A stretch of DNA of 64,000 nt. Origin: Tetmemena sp. SeJ-2015. Its lineage: Eukaryota; Ciliophora; Spirotrichea; Sporadotrichida; Oxytrichidae. The notes under the pieces were generated by a model. It did no database searches. It was not told the origin of the DNA and saw only the letters and a list, made by a program, of their open reading frames with translations. Of the stretch, positions 26,901 to 39,600 are shown in pieces (the stretch's first letter is position 1; each line of letters opens with the position of its first letter). The position numbers and the translations under genes are program-made. The stretch lies in the NCBI GenBank assembly GCA_027382625.1, contig JAJKFJ010021476.1:21605-85604 (forward strand), written 5' to 3'.

Positions 26901-28206
26901 AGAGCTTGTTCAAGTTAACCTACTACTGGTGATTATTCCCAAATTGAGTCAGCAATATCATAAGAAGGACTAGTTTACAGTTGTTAATTAGAAAGGTGTT
27001 GCTAGTCTTTGTTTATAGAGTTAAAGTTTGTTTTAAAATGCGCATCATGAGTTGAGCAAGTACTATCGATGCTTAAAAATAAATCAATAATTTTTATAAG
27101 AGATCAAAAATTAAATATCGCTGTAAGCTAAAGAAACTACTGATTGGTAATTCTTGTCCTAGAATACTTAACTTAGTTTCTATTGATTGCTACTCTTTTG
27201 TTCTTAGAAATAGCCTTGCACCTTCTTTATTGCATTAGTTCTCTTAAATTGATTAGTCTTTGAATTTTGACCTTGCCTCTCTTCTTCCTCCTCTGGCTTT
27301 TCATTTTGAAATTTATCTATCTTTTGTTCATAATCTTTGATTTGAGCTTGAAGATTCTGAATCTGTTCATAAAGATTAGAGTTTTCTAGTTGCGCGCTCA
27401 CTAGCTAATTGATATGGGTTTAGCTAAGCTCTTGGATCTGTTTTAAAATGAGTCTATCATTATTATCTGCATCATTTTAAATGCTAAAATAATATTGCTG
27501 TACTTATATTTAATCATCTGAATGCTCTTGACTAAATATACTCTCTATCTGTTTGAAAGCTGCTTTCATTTTTTGTGTTTTCATTTCTGATTCTCTCAGT
27601 TACATTTAGAGCACAGCTATTTCTTGATCTGTTTCTAATTTCTCTATCTGAGATTTGTCCTCTTGATTCTTTTGGGCTTAATCCTTCAAATTGTACTTTC
27701 TTCTTTCTCTTACAAAAAATAACTCCTTTAATTAAATTCTCTGTCTACCGCTTTGAGAGATTACTCTTTTTTGGAGTCTCCTCTAACCCTGGATGTGTTT
27801 GGAGAAGTATCTTTGGAAAGTAGCACCATACTCTGGCAGTTGCTGGTTTGCATTTGGTGTATACTCAAGTCCTTTAAAATTTTTAAAAGTATAATTATAG
27901 ATCCTATGACTACTCTAAGTAGCAGTTCTTTACTTCATTGGTTTGAAGTAGCTGCTTTTTATTTATGAGTCCCTTCTTCTTTAAACTTAGTTGATCGAAA
28001 ATCACCTTTGTCAATTTGCCTAATTCCTTAGTCAAATCTGTACTCTCCATGGAGTTGGCTCTCGCAATTATTTCTTCAATCCCTTCTGATCTCTTTGGCA
28101 GCACTTGGCCGTAGATAGCGCAAACCTAACTCACAAGATCCCTTAAATCTTTATCTTAAAAAATATACTAAATAGTATATCACTCTTTGTGTATTGAATA
28201 ATGCAT
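23968..28206 (-). CDS. Long coiled-coil protein
   Basis: ATG at 28206 (MHYSIHKDLRDLVSQVCAIYG after removing an IES with pointer AAAGA, 28184/28148) begins an about 1,200-residue protein. Blocks: 28206-27890, 27880-27070, 26950-26460, 26440-25830, 25810-25685, about 25650-24850, 24830-24610 and 24370-23968. The first 400 and next 250 residues are heptad-rich coiled coil (for example EREKQLIELEYQQHIVKLQK and RKINELNSQLQVAQTQQEEF). A polar Ser/Thr/Gln region follows (TTATSTTSTTQPTQRGQSA) and then a basic C-terminus ending at TGA 23970-23968. A large cytoskeletal or basal-body protein is plausible but not shown by a domain. The gene is divergent from the next coiled-coil gene, with only 96 bp between the start codons. 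Confidence 0.75.
28148..28188 (-). other. IES with pointer AAAGA just after a start codon
   Basis: AAAGA (read on -) at 28188-28184 and 28152-28148. Deletion removes a TGA eight codons after the ATG and joins MHYSIHK to DLRDLVSQ. Confidence 0.8.
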
Positions 28207-28302
28207 AGAGTGAGTGGATGATGGGTGATCTAAATAATAAACGACTATTTTATAAATAAACCATTTTTAGTGCACTGTAAATTAAGCCAGCAGTAAGCCA
28301 AT
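28207..28302. promoter_or_regulatory. 96 bp divergent promoter region
   Basis: All that separates the start codons of two divergent coiled-coil genes. Any shared promoter and both 5' UTRs must fit here. No defined box recognised. Confidence 0.4.
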
Positions 28303-30127
28303 GTTCAGCCAGACCCTGAGTTTCGGAATGATGCTGCAGTCAGCTCTCAGCACTCAGTAAAAATACAAGACTAACCTGCCCTAGGATTTCCCCTATATTT
28401 CTAACAAACTTAGAGTAAGTGCACATAATTTGGTGTAAGTCTATTCTTGTAGACGTTTAAAGAACTAACGGACTCCTTGATCAACCAAGTGGAGTTTATG
28501 TGCGGAAACCACTTACAGCAACTCCAGTTTATGCTTTCACAACAGCAGTTGCTTCAACTACAGCAGAATATCAATTCTTAGCATGCCGACCTCAGCACCA
28601 TTTTCCCAAATTAAATCTATTATTTAAAGTTGATCATAATTCAAATGTGAGACCGCATACAAGCACCACAGATTACCAAATGAATGACACTAAGAATATA
28701 TTAAATAAATGTTGCCTCATTATATTATATTAGAATGCAAGTGAGTAATGTGAGGAGAATATTACTTTCCAAAACGACAAGGATGAGAAAACTCTTTCAC
28801 TCATAGCTGCAGAGGAATAAATATCTCGTCTCTCAAAACTAATAGCAGAAAAGGAAAACATAATAAATAATATACTCTCGAATTAAATAAGGATAGTGTT
28901 ATTTCCACGATGCAAAAGCAAATGCAAAAGAGTATAGGACTTGAGAATTTGCAATATAGATATGATTTGCAATAAAAGAGAATTCAGGATTTGCAAGCTC
29001 TGATTAGAGAAAAAGATGCCATGATCGAACAGCTTAAAATAGGAATTTATTTTTAGCTTACTTAGAAGAGTATAGATATGATACCTTTGAGATCACTCTC
29101 AACTCCCAGACCTAATTTCAACAGTCAAGAAGCTAAAAGCAGTAGAGATGCCTCTTAGAATTAACAGTCCTTTTCATTTTAACTAATTCCTATTTAATTT
29201 AAATACTTATTCACCAAACTTATTTGAGAAGTCTCAAGAGCAAATAAAGCAAAGGCCTCAAACTCACAGAAGCATCTAGGATAAGCATTGTAGAAACCAA
29301 ATCAAGAATGAAATCACGACTACATAATCAAGATACATAGAGAGCCCTATTCCTTAGAGTTACAATAAGAGCAAAAATATGCTTTTAGTTAGATTTCTCT
29401 ATAGTTTTTTATTTTTAGAAACTTAAATTGTATGCCTTTGCAAATGATTAAGGCAATCTAATAATTTAATTGCGAAAGTTATTTTTTTATTTGCATTTTT
29501 ACAATCGAAGATGAAAGATAGCAAGTGAGCATAGCTTAAAATATGTCACCAAGGATTCTTAAATTGGAAAAATTAACTGTTGAATCTTTAAAACATGCAT
29601 AAAAAGAAGACTCTTTACTATAATGCGCACTTTAAGCAGAAACAATTTCACAAGTAATTGAAAGAAAAGCAAGCACTTCAAAACAACATGTGAGAATATA
29701 AAATCAAGATTAAGCACTTATCGATCAAAGATTTAAGACTCAATATTAAATTGCAGCTGATTATTTCAGTAGATGATCCTAAATTAAAAGATGAATTCAT
29801 TTATAAGCAAAGTACGAGATTGTTCCTTAAATTTAATTGATGGTCATAATCAATTATCTATAAAGTAGTACACTGCATTTCACCAAGAATAAAGAAAAAA
29901 TTAGAAATTTAAAGAACAAAAATTTTATTATAACCAAAATTATTGTCTTATTTGTACTTAATTTGGAGACCAGTGACTTTGCCAGGCTATTGAAATTTAT
30001 GATTATTGAGCGACCTCTGCCTTAAATTCACTCTCATAAATATAGTCAATTCTTTGAGCTGAAGCAGGAAGCCCCTTCAACAAATTATACTGCAAGCACT
30101 AAATCTAGTTAAGAGGCCTATAGCTGA
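28303..30127 (+). CDS. Coiled-coil protein
   Basis: ATG 28303 (MFSQTLSFGMMLQSALSTQQ) is followed by blocks at 28303-28420, 28460-28690 (Gln-rich: HLQQLQFMLSQQQLLQLQQN), 28755-29215 (EKTLSLIAAEEQISRLSKL and KRIQDLQALIREKDAMIEQL), 29225-29400, 29505-29770, 29775-29840 and 29960-30127. The frame stops at TGA 30125-30127 (...TKSSQEAYS). TGA-bearing AT-rich gaps between blocks look like IESs whose pointers I did not all fix, so the last two blocks are assigned with less certainty. Residues 60-250 are predicted coiled coil by eye. No enzymatic motif. Confidence 0.65.
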
Positions 30128-30223
30128 TTTCAAAACTTATAAATTTATATTTTAAGTACCTATTGTAAGCCTTGCTATCCCATTAACAAATTTAAATTAA
30201 ATATATTTTATATAGAAAGACTC

Positions 30224-33050
30224 TGTTGATGTCTGCAAAAACTGAGTGATGGATCTTGTAGCCCTCTCAAAATATATTAGAAGATTAAGAACAAGAGGTC
30301 TATCCTTTCTCTTAACGTTGCATATGAGGTTGTAGTTGTAAGTGAGCTCATACTTTGGCTGATCATGCAAATATCTTCTACTTCTTGGAACAGTTCCTTA
30401 GATTGGAGTGACCTTCAAAAAAGTCACCATAGTCTGGTCTATTATCATAATCCTAATTCCAGTTTCAAAGAGTACGTTTGGCTCTATGACTCTGCCTACG
30501 ATCATGAAGTGCTGAACGATCTTCTCTGAGGGAATCTTAAATATCCAGTATGACTCATGCTCTCTATACAAATCATCTTTATGATTTATCAAATATATTT
30601 CACGTTATCGCAAACAAGAGAAGTCTTGAATAGATATTTCATTATGAGCTTCTTCCTTTCTCTTTCTCTCTTCATCTTCTCTTTGCTTCATAATCATTCG
30701 AGGAAAATCTGAAATTATTTAAGTCTCACACAGGAGGTCAATCTTATCTAATGCATAAAAGTTTAACCTTGATCTGCTTGGAAGTTCCAGCCTTGATGTG
30801 ACCAACTGAGGGGTAGAACTTGAATTCGTCCTTGTCACCTTGATTCCATCTGAACTTCACTGACTTATCGCCATTATTACAATCTGGAAAGTAGCTGACT
30901 TCGCCTTCAATTATAAATCTCGGAAAGCTCATCCTCCATGTTTTCAGGAAGTCCCTCAAACTAAATATTATATTCCTTCAGAAGTATTCAGTAAATTGCA
31001 TTTGTGCTTATAGTATTATGAATCAACCTTTCTTTTGCACCTTCAGTGTTCTTTGCTGCTATGAGGGTTCCAAACCAGAAAAGTCTTTCCTGAATGGAGA
31101 AAATGCTTGATGCTTTCCATAATTTAAGTGAGTGTTTTGAGTTGGGTCAAGAGAGGGAACTACAGTTTACTCTTCAAAGATCTGATCCAAATCCTCGCAT
31201 TAAAAATTGACTCTGTTTAATCTGCTTAATCTGCGGGATCACGATTTAAATTATTCAAGAGTTGACTCATAGAACACAGCTCCTTTAGCCTTGAAGTAAT
31301 TATTGCCTTTTAACCTTGGAGGAATCTAGCAAAATTATGGAGTGATTGAATACTGACTCACTTCTATCAATCCTCCTTCTGAGTTTAAAAAACAGCAAAT
31401 TTTTAAGATCTCTCCACTTGACTTCTTCTTTCTTCTCTTCAAGTCAAATACATAAAATCTAGGAGTTAGTTTACTTTCCTCCATTTCTCTTTGTCTCTCT
31501 TCTTTGATCTTCTTCTTTTGCTCCTCATCTTTTTCCCAATTGAAATGGCAAACTTGAACTCAAACTGGCCTTCGTTTCTGATTTCAAAACTTCTTGCGAT
31601 CTACTCTCCGTATTGCATAGGTCCAAAGTTGATATTCTTCAGAGGGGTTATTGAGTACTTGCTGAAGACTGCATTCACATTAAACTTTCTAACTTCTATA
31701 AGAATGTATTCTATCAATGCCTAAATATATGTAAGTTAGTGGCTTGAGGAGGTCTAGTTTTCTTTTAAGCCCCTATTTTAAATAATTTTTTGGACTCCTT
31801 TGGTTGCAGAATCCACATTAATTTTAATCTTCCTATCCCTCAACATGCTGAACTTTCTCAGTTTATAAATACTTGTTCATATTGCAGGCAGGGAGTTCTC
31901 ATCTTAGTTCATCTTAACTTAAAAATAAAGTTACATAAATTAACATATCTACCTCAGAATGATCTCTGCAAAGAATTCTTATTTTCCTTATTCTCCTCTT
32001 TGGTGTTATTTAATTTAACTTGTAATTATAATTTATCTATTATAAGTTTAAAGAAAATATTAATATAATAATTTTGATATGGTGTATTCCTTTGGCTTTG
32101 GCTCATCCTTGTATTCTTCGCCGTTAGCCTCAGCAGCTTCTCTTTTCTTGCGTTCTTCCTCTTCCTTTTGCTGCTGAATAAGGAGCTCCTCTTGACGCTT
32201 GCGCTCCTCTTCTTCCTTTTTGAGTCTCTCTACCTCTTCTTTAGAGGGAGGTTTTACTTTAGCTGCTGCTTAATTTCAAATAGACGCAACATAAATTCAG
32301 ATTCTAAGCAGTCAAAGATAGCACCAGCGTTGCAATCTTCAAGATCTTTAAATAATCATAATCTTCCTCATCTCTTTCTCTCAGATAGTTAGCAGCTTTC
32401 TCACAAAAATACTGATTATCAGAGCAATAAAATTTAGTCCCATTTTATAAAATTTAAATCTTGAGGTTTGAATGTAACGCAGCAAGTAATCTCAGTGTTA
32501 GGCCATATCTTTCCTTACAGAGGCTCAATTGAGAAGATCTCATCTTAGAAGAGCATTCATATATAAGCTTTTCTAATTGACTGATACTTTCTTGCCAGGG
32601 TGGCGATCGCCCTATAAAAGATGGAGGGTTATAATAACATCCACCATGCATAGGAGTCATCACTGTCGAGTGACTCAGCCATGGACTCTTCTAGGTTAGA
32701 CTCTTCGAGTATCATGCGCTCCTCTGCCTCTTCCTGGCTGAGTTGGAGGTTGAGTCGTGACTTTTTCTCGTTCTCCTCTCTTTCGGTTGCAAACGCTCTC
32801 CAAGAGAACTCCACAGGCACGGATGACTTGTTCACAATTTGGTAGTACTGATGAGAATAGAGAGTGATGGAGGTAGGCTCCATGTGGATACATTATTCTC
32901 AGATAGACGTTATCGTTGTGGCTTTCACCGAAGATTGGGACTAAGAGTTAATTGAATGTGTAAAGTTTGTCATATTGGAGTACGACTTCATCTTTATAAG
33001 GTCTGCTTTCTTGAATATGGTATATTTGCTTATCAGATTAACCAACCTCC
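30224..33050 (-). CDS. HYDIN: Scrambled HYDIN, inverted MDS cluster A
   Basis: Carries two separate parts of HYDIN. At 33000-32630, EEVVLQYDKLYTFNQLL and METSITLY-like/VEFSWRAFATEREENEKK match the N-terminal third (the family motif FQWKAFATQEEE). At 30960-30745 FYPSVGHIKAGTSKQIKV, and at 30564-30290 small pieces (HESYWIFKIPSEKIV; LKVTPIQGTVP; YNLICNVKRKDRPLVLN), match the last third. The last three alternate with MDSs on the + strand at 38.2-38.7 kb through exact pointers: GAGAGCATGAG, AAACTGGAA, CCAGACT, AACTGTTCC, CAGCCAAA. A T6 run (A6 at 30417-30422 on +) shifts the frame by one and looks like an indel or read error. HYDIN is a giant ASH/MSP-domain protein of the ciliary central pair. Confidence 0.85.
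30387..30437 (-). other. HYDIN: HYDIN MDS, 51 bp, inverted
   Basis: Pointers CCAGACT (30431-30437; partner 38638-38644) and AACTGTTCC (30387-30395; partner 38662-38670). It supplies LKVTPIQGTVP before PQSQIPIEILFQP. The frame works only if the T6 run inside it is read as five. Confidence 0.85.
30457..30564 (-). other. HYDIN: HYDIN MDS, 108 bp, inverted
   Basis: Enters with pointer GAGAGCATGAG (30554-30564; partner 38481-38491 on +) and leaves with AAACTGGAA (30457-30465; partner 38513-38521 on +). Joining gives VGEHESYWIFKIPSEKIV and then FETGKIKFGPLLLEGKN without a break. On the + strand only a 21 bp AT-rich IES separates the two partners. Confidence 0.92.
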
Positions 33051-33619
33051 AAAATTCCTTCCTGCTTGTTGATTTTGAACCTTAAATTTTATTATTAGAA
33101 CTTTAATGTGCCACTTGGTGGTCTTCTCACCGATTATTTTTTATTTTCGGCGATATGCTTAACAGGAACATATCATGATGATTTAATCCAGAGTATCAGA
33201 TTAAATTTTATGCCTACTGCTCTGATTGGCACGATGAATTTCTTCCTCTTCAAATATATTATGAGGCCGGAGGCTGTTGTGGAGGCTATATTATTTATCT
33301 TTTTATTTTTAACTTAGTTAAAAAGTAAATTAAAATCTTAATTAGAAGTAACCTCCTGCTGGAAAAGCCTAAAATTAATACATTAAGAGGAGAAGTAGCA
33401 CTATCATTAGTTTGTGGAATATTTTTGTCTGAATTGTGATGATTAGATTGTGAAAAAGCCACCCAATCGTAGTGAGAGAACCCCTATCTCACTTTTCTCT
33501 ATCTGGATAAATTTCTCTCTCAACAGTAACAGATGGATTTATTATTAAAGTACAAAAAGCTCTACATCAAATTCTTCTCAAAGAATTCGTAATCGCTATT
33601 TATATAATAAAATAGTTGG
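33051..33619. other. AT-rich DNA between opposite-strand HYDIN clusters
   Basis: Separates the - cluster A from the + cluster B. It has short open stretches but nothing I can assign to HYDIN. Confidence 0.4.
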
Positions 33620-36600
33620 ATCTTACAGACCTTTCAATCTCAACATTAACGCTGTCTGTGAATTCCCCACCATCAACTCGAACTTCAGGAATGTATTCAT
33701 GGCTTAAAAGAAAGTAAGTTATTATCCCAAGCCCCTGATAGTTACTTAAGCAAATGCTTTGTGGTCTCAGAAAGCGTATTCGACTTCGGACCTCTCCTTA
33801 TTGGTAAAGATATAATAATTCTCTTCCTCTCTCTATAAATAGTAAAAGAGAAACACTGACGAGGTTTTGAAAAGAGTGAACTCAAGTGTGCTCTAAATCT
33901 CAAATAATGGAAAGTACGATGTTCAAGCCACTTTCTGTTTGAGAAGTTCCCTTCCAGTCGAGGAAGGTGGCACTGGAGAGAAGAGCCCCTTCATCCTCGA
34001 GCCAGACCAAATGGATCTGAAGATTGATGAGACTAAGAACCTAACTGTCTATGCTTTCCCTGACCAAGCTAAGCTCTACAAAGACGAGATCATCTGCTTG
34101 ATAAAGGATAATCCCAATCCAGTAATCTTCAGCATTCAATGCTTGGGTGCAAAGCCAGTAGTAGAGGTAGACCAAGATGTAGTTGAGTTTGATAGACTCT
34201 TACTAGAGAAGAAGATGACTAAGACTCTGACTCTCAAGAATGTCACCTCAATCCCTGTGTAATGGAAGCTCTCAGGAGTTGCTGAGCTGCCTGAAGAGTT
34301 CCAAGTCTCCAAGACTAATGGAATGATCAAGCCCTGCAAAGAAGAAGTGGTTGAGATCACATTCACAGCCAAAGCTGAGAAGAAGTTCCTTCAGAAGATC
34401 ATCCTAGAGGTCGAAGATACTGATTCAATAGTCTAGTAAGTGTGTGTGATGTAAAGTTAGTTGTATCAAGCAGGAAAACAAAGCCATAGAAATCAAGGCA
34501 GAGGCGTTCAAGATATCCCTGGACATTAAGTTAGCCACGACTAAATCCTAGACTATGAAGCAGTGAGAGTAGGAGAGCCAAAGGAGAACAAGTTGTTCAT
34601 GAAGAACATCGGCATGTACCCAGTCAAATACAACTTCACCATGAAGAAGAAGCAGACAAGAGAGATATTCACAATTGATCCCATGGAAGGTGAACTGTAG
34701 CCTAATGAGGAGAAGAATGTAGTCATCAAGTTCATGTCTCAAAAGGAGATCAAGCTTCTTTAAAAATAGAAGAATACCTCAGACATAGATAAGAGAGTAT
34801 AAGAAATAAGTTCGCCATTTGTGACTTCAAAGATGAGGATAAGAAGCATGAACCAGCGAAGGCACCCCAAAGGGTAAAGATGCTAAGGGCAAGGATGCTC
34901 CACCAGAAGGAGGATAAAAATTAATATTTTCATCAATAGTGCAGCATTGATCATTTCTTAAACCTTCAAGGCTAAATGCAAAAGAAAGGTTCAAGATTAT
35001 GAATCCAAAAAAATAGATTGCACAGTTAAATTTGCAGTCAAGCCTAGATCATAAAGCAAGAGTGAAGGCTTTGCATTCGATGTCAAGCCTGATGTGCTCT
35101 AAATTGAGCCTCATAAGCACAAATACTAACTATCTTCTATCCTATTTAAATACTATATAAATAATTATTCCAAGCAAATATCTTTAGATTTATAGAAAAT
35201 GAAATGATATTTCATTTTAAATTTTTTTTTAAATTAAATAAATCCTACTAGTATGATGACCTATGGAGGCATATTTGAAGCAACTGTGGATTATTTCCCT
35301 TCCCCAACTCTCTAAGTTGAGAAGCCCAGAGAAATGGAAGCTGATGGAACTCCTCTTCTAAAGTTCAGAAAGACTAGAATCGGTAGAGAATCAGGCAATT
35401 TATTATTATCTATAGTCTTGAAGAATGAAGGAAATATTTCTCATTTGTTCTACTGCTAAATTATTATCAAAATATTTTATAGAATTTTATTAAAAGTAAA
35501 GTAAAGTAAAATTTTAAATTTAATTAAAATATTTCTTAAAATGAAGACTTATCGTTTTCTGAGATTAAGACGTTATCAGATGATTATTTCCCAGATTCTG
35601 ATATAGATTTTAGAAATTGAAGATGACTTCTCCAGAATCCTCATAAAAGTAACTGATGAATTTAATTTGTGGATGAATGATTAGAAAATTAATAAGAGTA
35701 CAACTTAAATAAGTATCAATAATAGCATTGAGATACTCATTCTCCTTGTAGGTTAATTAAAATTAGATTTTACAATTTTCTGATATGATTTCTAGTATTT
35801 AATTAAAATATGAAATATTTAAGGTAGTAAATCCATGGAGGAAGACCTCTGGTTGAAATTATCATTCTACCAGTCTGAAGAAATTAATATCTCTTCCCTT
35901 TATAAATAGAGACAAGAGTAGATCTTCCAAGGAAGAATCCAGAGCAAGAATCAGACTCAGTGCTGATAGTTGGATTGATGACCCATTCTCTATCCTCTGT
36001 ATTTTAGATGGGAACAGTCTGCTTCTGAATCTTTCTCACTTGAGTTTAGAAATTGAGGGTCTGAGTTTGTGAAAGATCCTACTCAATGCATTTACCCATC
36101 ATACTCAAGAATAGAGGCTCACCTCCCTTTATCAAAATATACGGGTCAGCTAGTGTGGGGTGGAATGTTACTTCCAAGTCCAGATTGGAGTTAGGATTCA
36201 CATATCCACTCTTCTGGGTTTATGGTGAAGTACCTTATTAAATTTTGATACTTGCTATCCCATTTGAAGTAGGCCTTGATTAAAATTTTAAATAGAAATT
36301 ATATTAAATTATTGACGTCTCCGAAGTTAGAGAGCTGTAGCAACTTTGTCAATCTACTTCCTTTGACAACAATTATATTTTTTAGAACTTCATCCATGAG
36401 TTTGAGTTCTATTCCATGAGATACTCCAGTTTATGGTTTCTTAAAAAATTGAGTTATCCTTGATACTGAGCATGATGTCCATGTTGAAGTTTGTTACAAA
36501 TATTTTAGCATTTTACAGATTAAGCATAAATAATTCTGCAACATTACTTGCTCTGAGGAAAGACTCCCACTAAATATGACTGGACAGGGAAAAGGACCCT

Positions 36601-39600
36601 AAGCTTAACTGTCAATAACAGAAATGGACATTGGAGACATATTCGTCAACTATCAGAATGAGTTTGACAGATGTAATAAGGGTTTTAAGTTTGAATTTTC
36701 TGAAACGTTCAGGTTTGCCCTTGAGGGAAGCTTTTTAATTTTACTTTGGCAGTGCCTATAAAGGCGGAATGCCTAGTTATTTATTAAATTATTCCTTGAA
36801 TACGAGACTTGCTTCTTTAGTAATGGTTTAATGAGATCGAAGTTGTGTGCAATGCTGAAGAATAAGTAAGGTATAACTTCGGGATAACTTTGCAAAGACA
36901 ATCTGAACTTGGTTGAGTTTGTAAGTATCAGTTAGAAATGCTTCAAGGTGAGGTCTGCTTCCCTATTATATTCTATCTCAAAGAGAATATCTGAATGACA
37001 CCTCCAAAAAGAAGTATCTCACTTTAACCAACATTTCTGAAATGCCTGTGAACTATGATTACTAAATGATGATGATGATCTTGATGCCTGGACAAACTGA
37101 GACTAGCATAATATATTCACTTACTATGCAGGCCATGGACTTACCTACAACGGTATAGCTGTCTGCAGTGTGGATGGAGAAAAAAACTCATGATTTCTTT
37201 AGACTATGAAGTTCCTATAGTCGGAGAGTCGAGCTTTGTACAACACAAGCTCTCTGTAACTGAATTAGATTACGGAGAAATCCCATACAATGAGTCTTCC
37301 TCGAAAGAATATGATAAGCTAAATTTTGAAAGTGCCATTCAAGTTCAATGTCAATCTATCTACTGTTTCAAACACAAACTAAGTTATTCTTTATTACAAC
37401 ATCGATGAGATGTTCCTTGTTGAATGTTAATTGTGATTTTTTATTTTGTAAGATAAATTTGTAATAAAAATCCTATGGATCAACCAATCGAAGTATACTC
37501 CCTTGATTTCGATAGGCAGTATCTTGAAGAATAGTAAATAGTAATTAATGAAAATAGTCACTATATTTAAATCCTGAAACTGCAAAATTGGGTCCAGTTA
37601 TATATAGGAGCTAAGTACAGAGATTGGGATGACACCAATCATAGATAAGGAATAACTAGAAGAAAAGGTAGAGGAGATAGTAATCGATATGAGCGAAGAT
37701 CCATCTATGGAATTGATCGAGACCATTCCAGAAATCGAATACTCTAAGGTGGACGGAACTGACAAGAATGTCCCTCTCAAGACTTCTAAATCCATTTGTT
37801 AGTGAAATATGATTGCCAAGTTAACCATATCGACTTCAAGCCGACTCTCTTCAAAATTTATAAGCTTCAAGATCATACAAGTTCACAATCAAGAACACCT
37901 CTCTTATCACTTTGAACTATAACTTCAAGATCGTCAATAGTGAGACATATATTCAATTCTTAGATGCTGGTCCATACAGTATAATTCCAAAGAAGGGAGC
38001 AATTTCAGCTGGCTGTGATGATAATTTCATTGTCAAGTTTTCACCAGTAGAAATTGAATTAATCATAACTATTCGTTCTCCAGAATCCTCTCTGGTAACA
38101 TTGAGAACTTATCTCCAGATCAGAAACCTCTCATTATTGAATGCAATGGAGTAGCTTATTAAATTTAATGTTCACTAACTAACCAATTATCCACTTCGAG
38201 TTACCACCTAACACCTACAAGGAAAGAAAGGAGAAGGACATGATTCCTGTGGACTCTAAGTACAAGATCATAGAGTTCGAATCACTTGGAACTAATATCA
38301 AGAACACTAAGAGATTCATGGCTGTTAACCCTACGAGTCAAGGATATGAATTCGAATGGGAAGAAGTAGCTGAAGATAACAAGAAGCTGAAGCCTATGTT
38401 TAGATGCGCCACTCCAAAAGGATCTATATTGAGTGGAAAGAAATACGAAATGATCTTTGAATATACCCCTGATAATGTTGGAGAGCATGAGATAAATATT
38501 AAGAATTAATTTAAACTGGAAAAATCAAGTTTGGACCTCTTCTTTTGGAGGGAAAGAACAGGGAAGTTGTGAATATCATCAATCAAGAACTTATACCCTT
38601 CAGTTTCAATTTCACCAAGGATAGTGTAAGAGGAAGCCCAGACTTGTTTACATTATAAAGTAACTGTTCCTCCTCAGTCTTAGATTCCTATTGAGATCCT
38701 ATTCCAGCCAAATTTCTTCAATCTACATATCATTTATGAACAGAGTCTAGGTGCAGTCTGAGCCTTACAAGTTCGATTTTGGAGACTTCTTTATCAATGA
38801 GAAAAAGAACAAGGTCGTTTATCTTCAAAGCTCAATTCATGTGAAGTATTTTTGGAAGAGATAAATAAACAAGTATATAACTATCACCCCTGAAACAGGA
38901 ACAGTTATGAAGGGATCTGAAGTCTCATTTGAAATCACCTATCTTCCAATCGCCGAACATCAACTGAAGAACTATAAGCTCTCACTGAACATTGTCAGTG
39001 GCCCTAAATATGACTTCTTACTTAACGGAAATGCCAGAAAGCCTTCTAAATACACTATAGACTTCGGCCATGCTTTGTCATGAGATCCTGAAAATTTTAA
39101 ATTTTCGAAAAGAAGCCCTATCTTGATAGAAGAATAAACTTATCGAGACTTTGGAGTAGTTTCAGTTGGAGGTGATATAAATTGTTCAAGAAATGTCAAG
39201 TCACATTCACTCAATTAGAGTATTCTAGCTTTTCGTTAGATATAACCCTAAAAACAGAATGCCAAACTTCAACATAGATATTTGAAGTTCTTGCCTTCGG
39301 TAGTGTTGTCAAAATAGAACTCTTGATATTATCATTAAATCTACTCTTGTGGTTCCAGCAAAGCAAACTGCTCAATTTGAGATATCTTACATCCCTATTA
39401 GGTTTTTAGAATGCAGCAGACTCAGTATGATGCGCATAACCAGATTTTAATAAAAGTTCTTCCCACTTCCCAATGGAACTGCTCTTCTTTACAAGCTCAA
39501 TGGTATCGCAACTGAACCTAATATTCTATAAGCCTCCTTCAAGAAACTGTAGTCGCCAAGAAGTCTAAGTTCATAGTTGTGCCAGTTAAGAATTGGTTGA

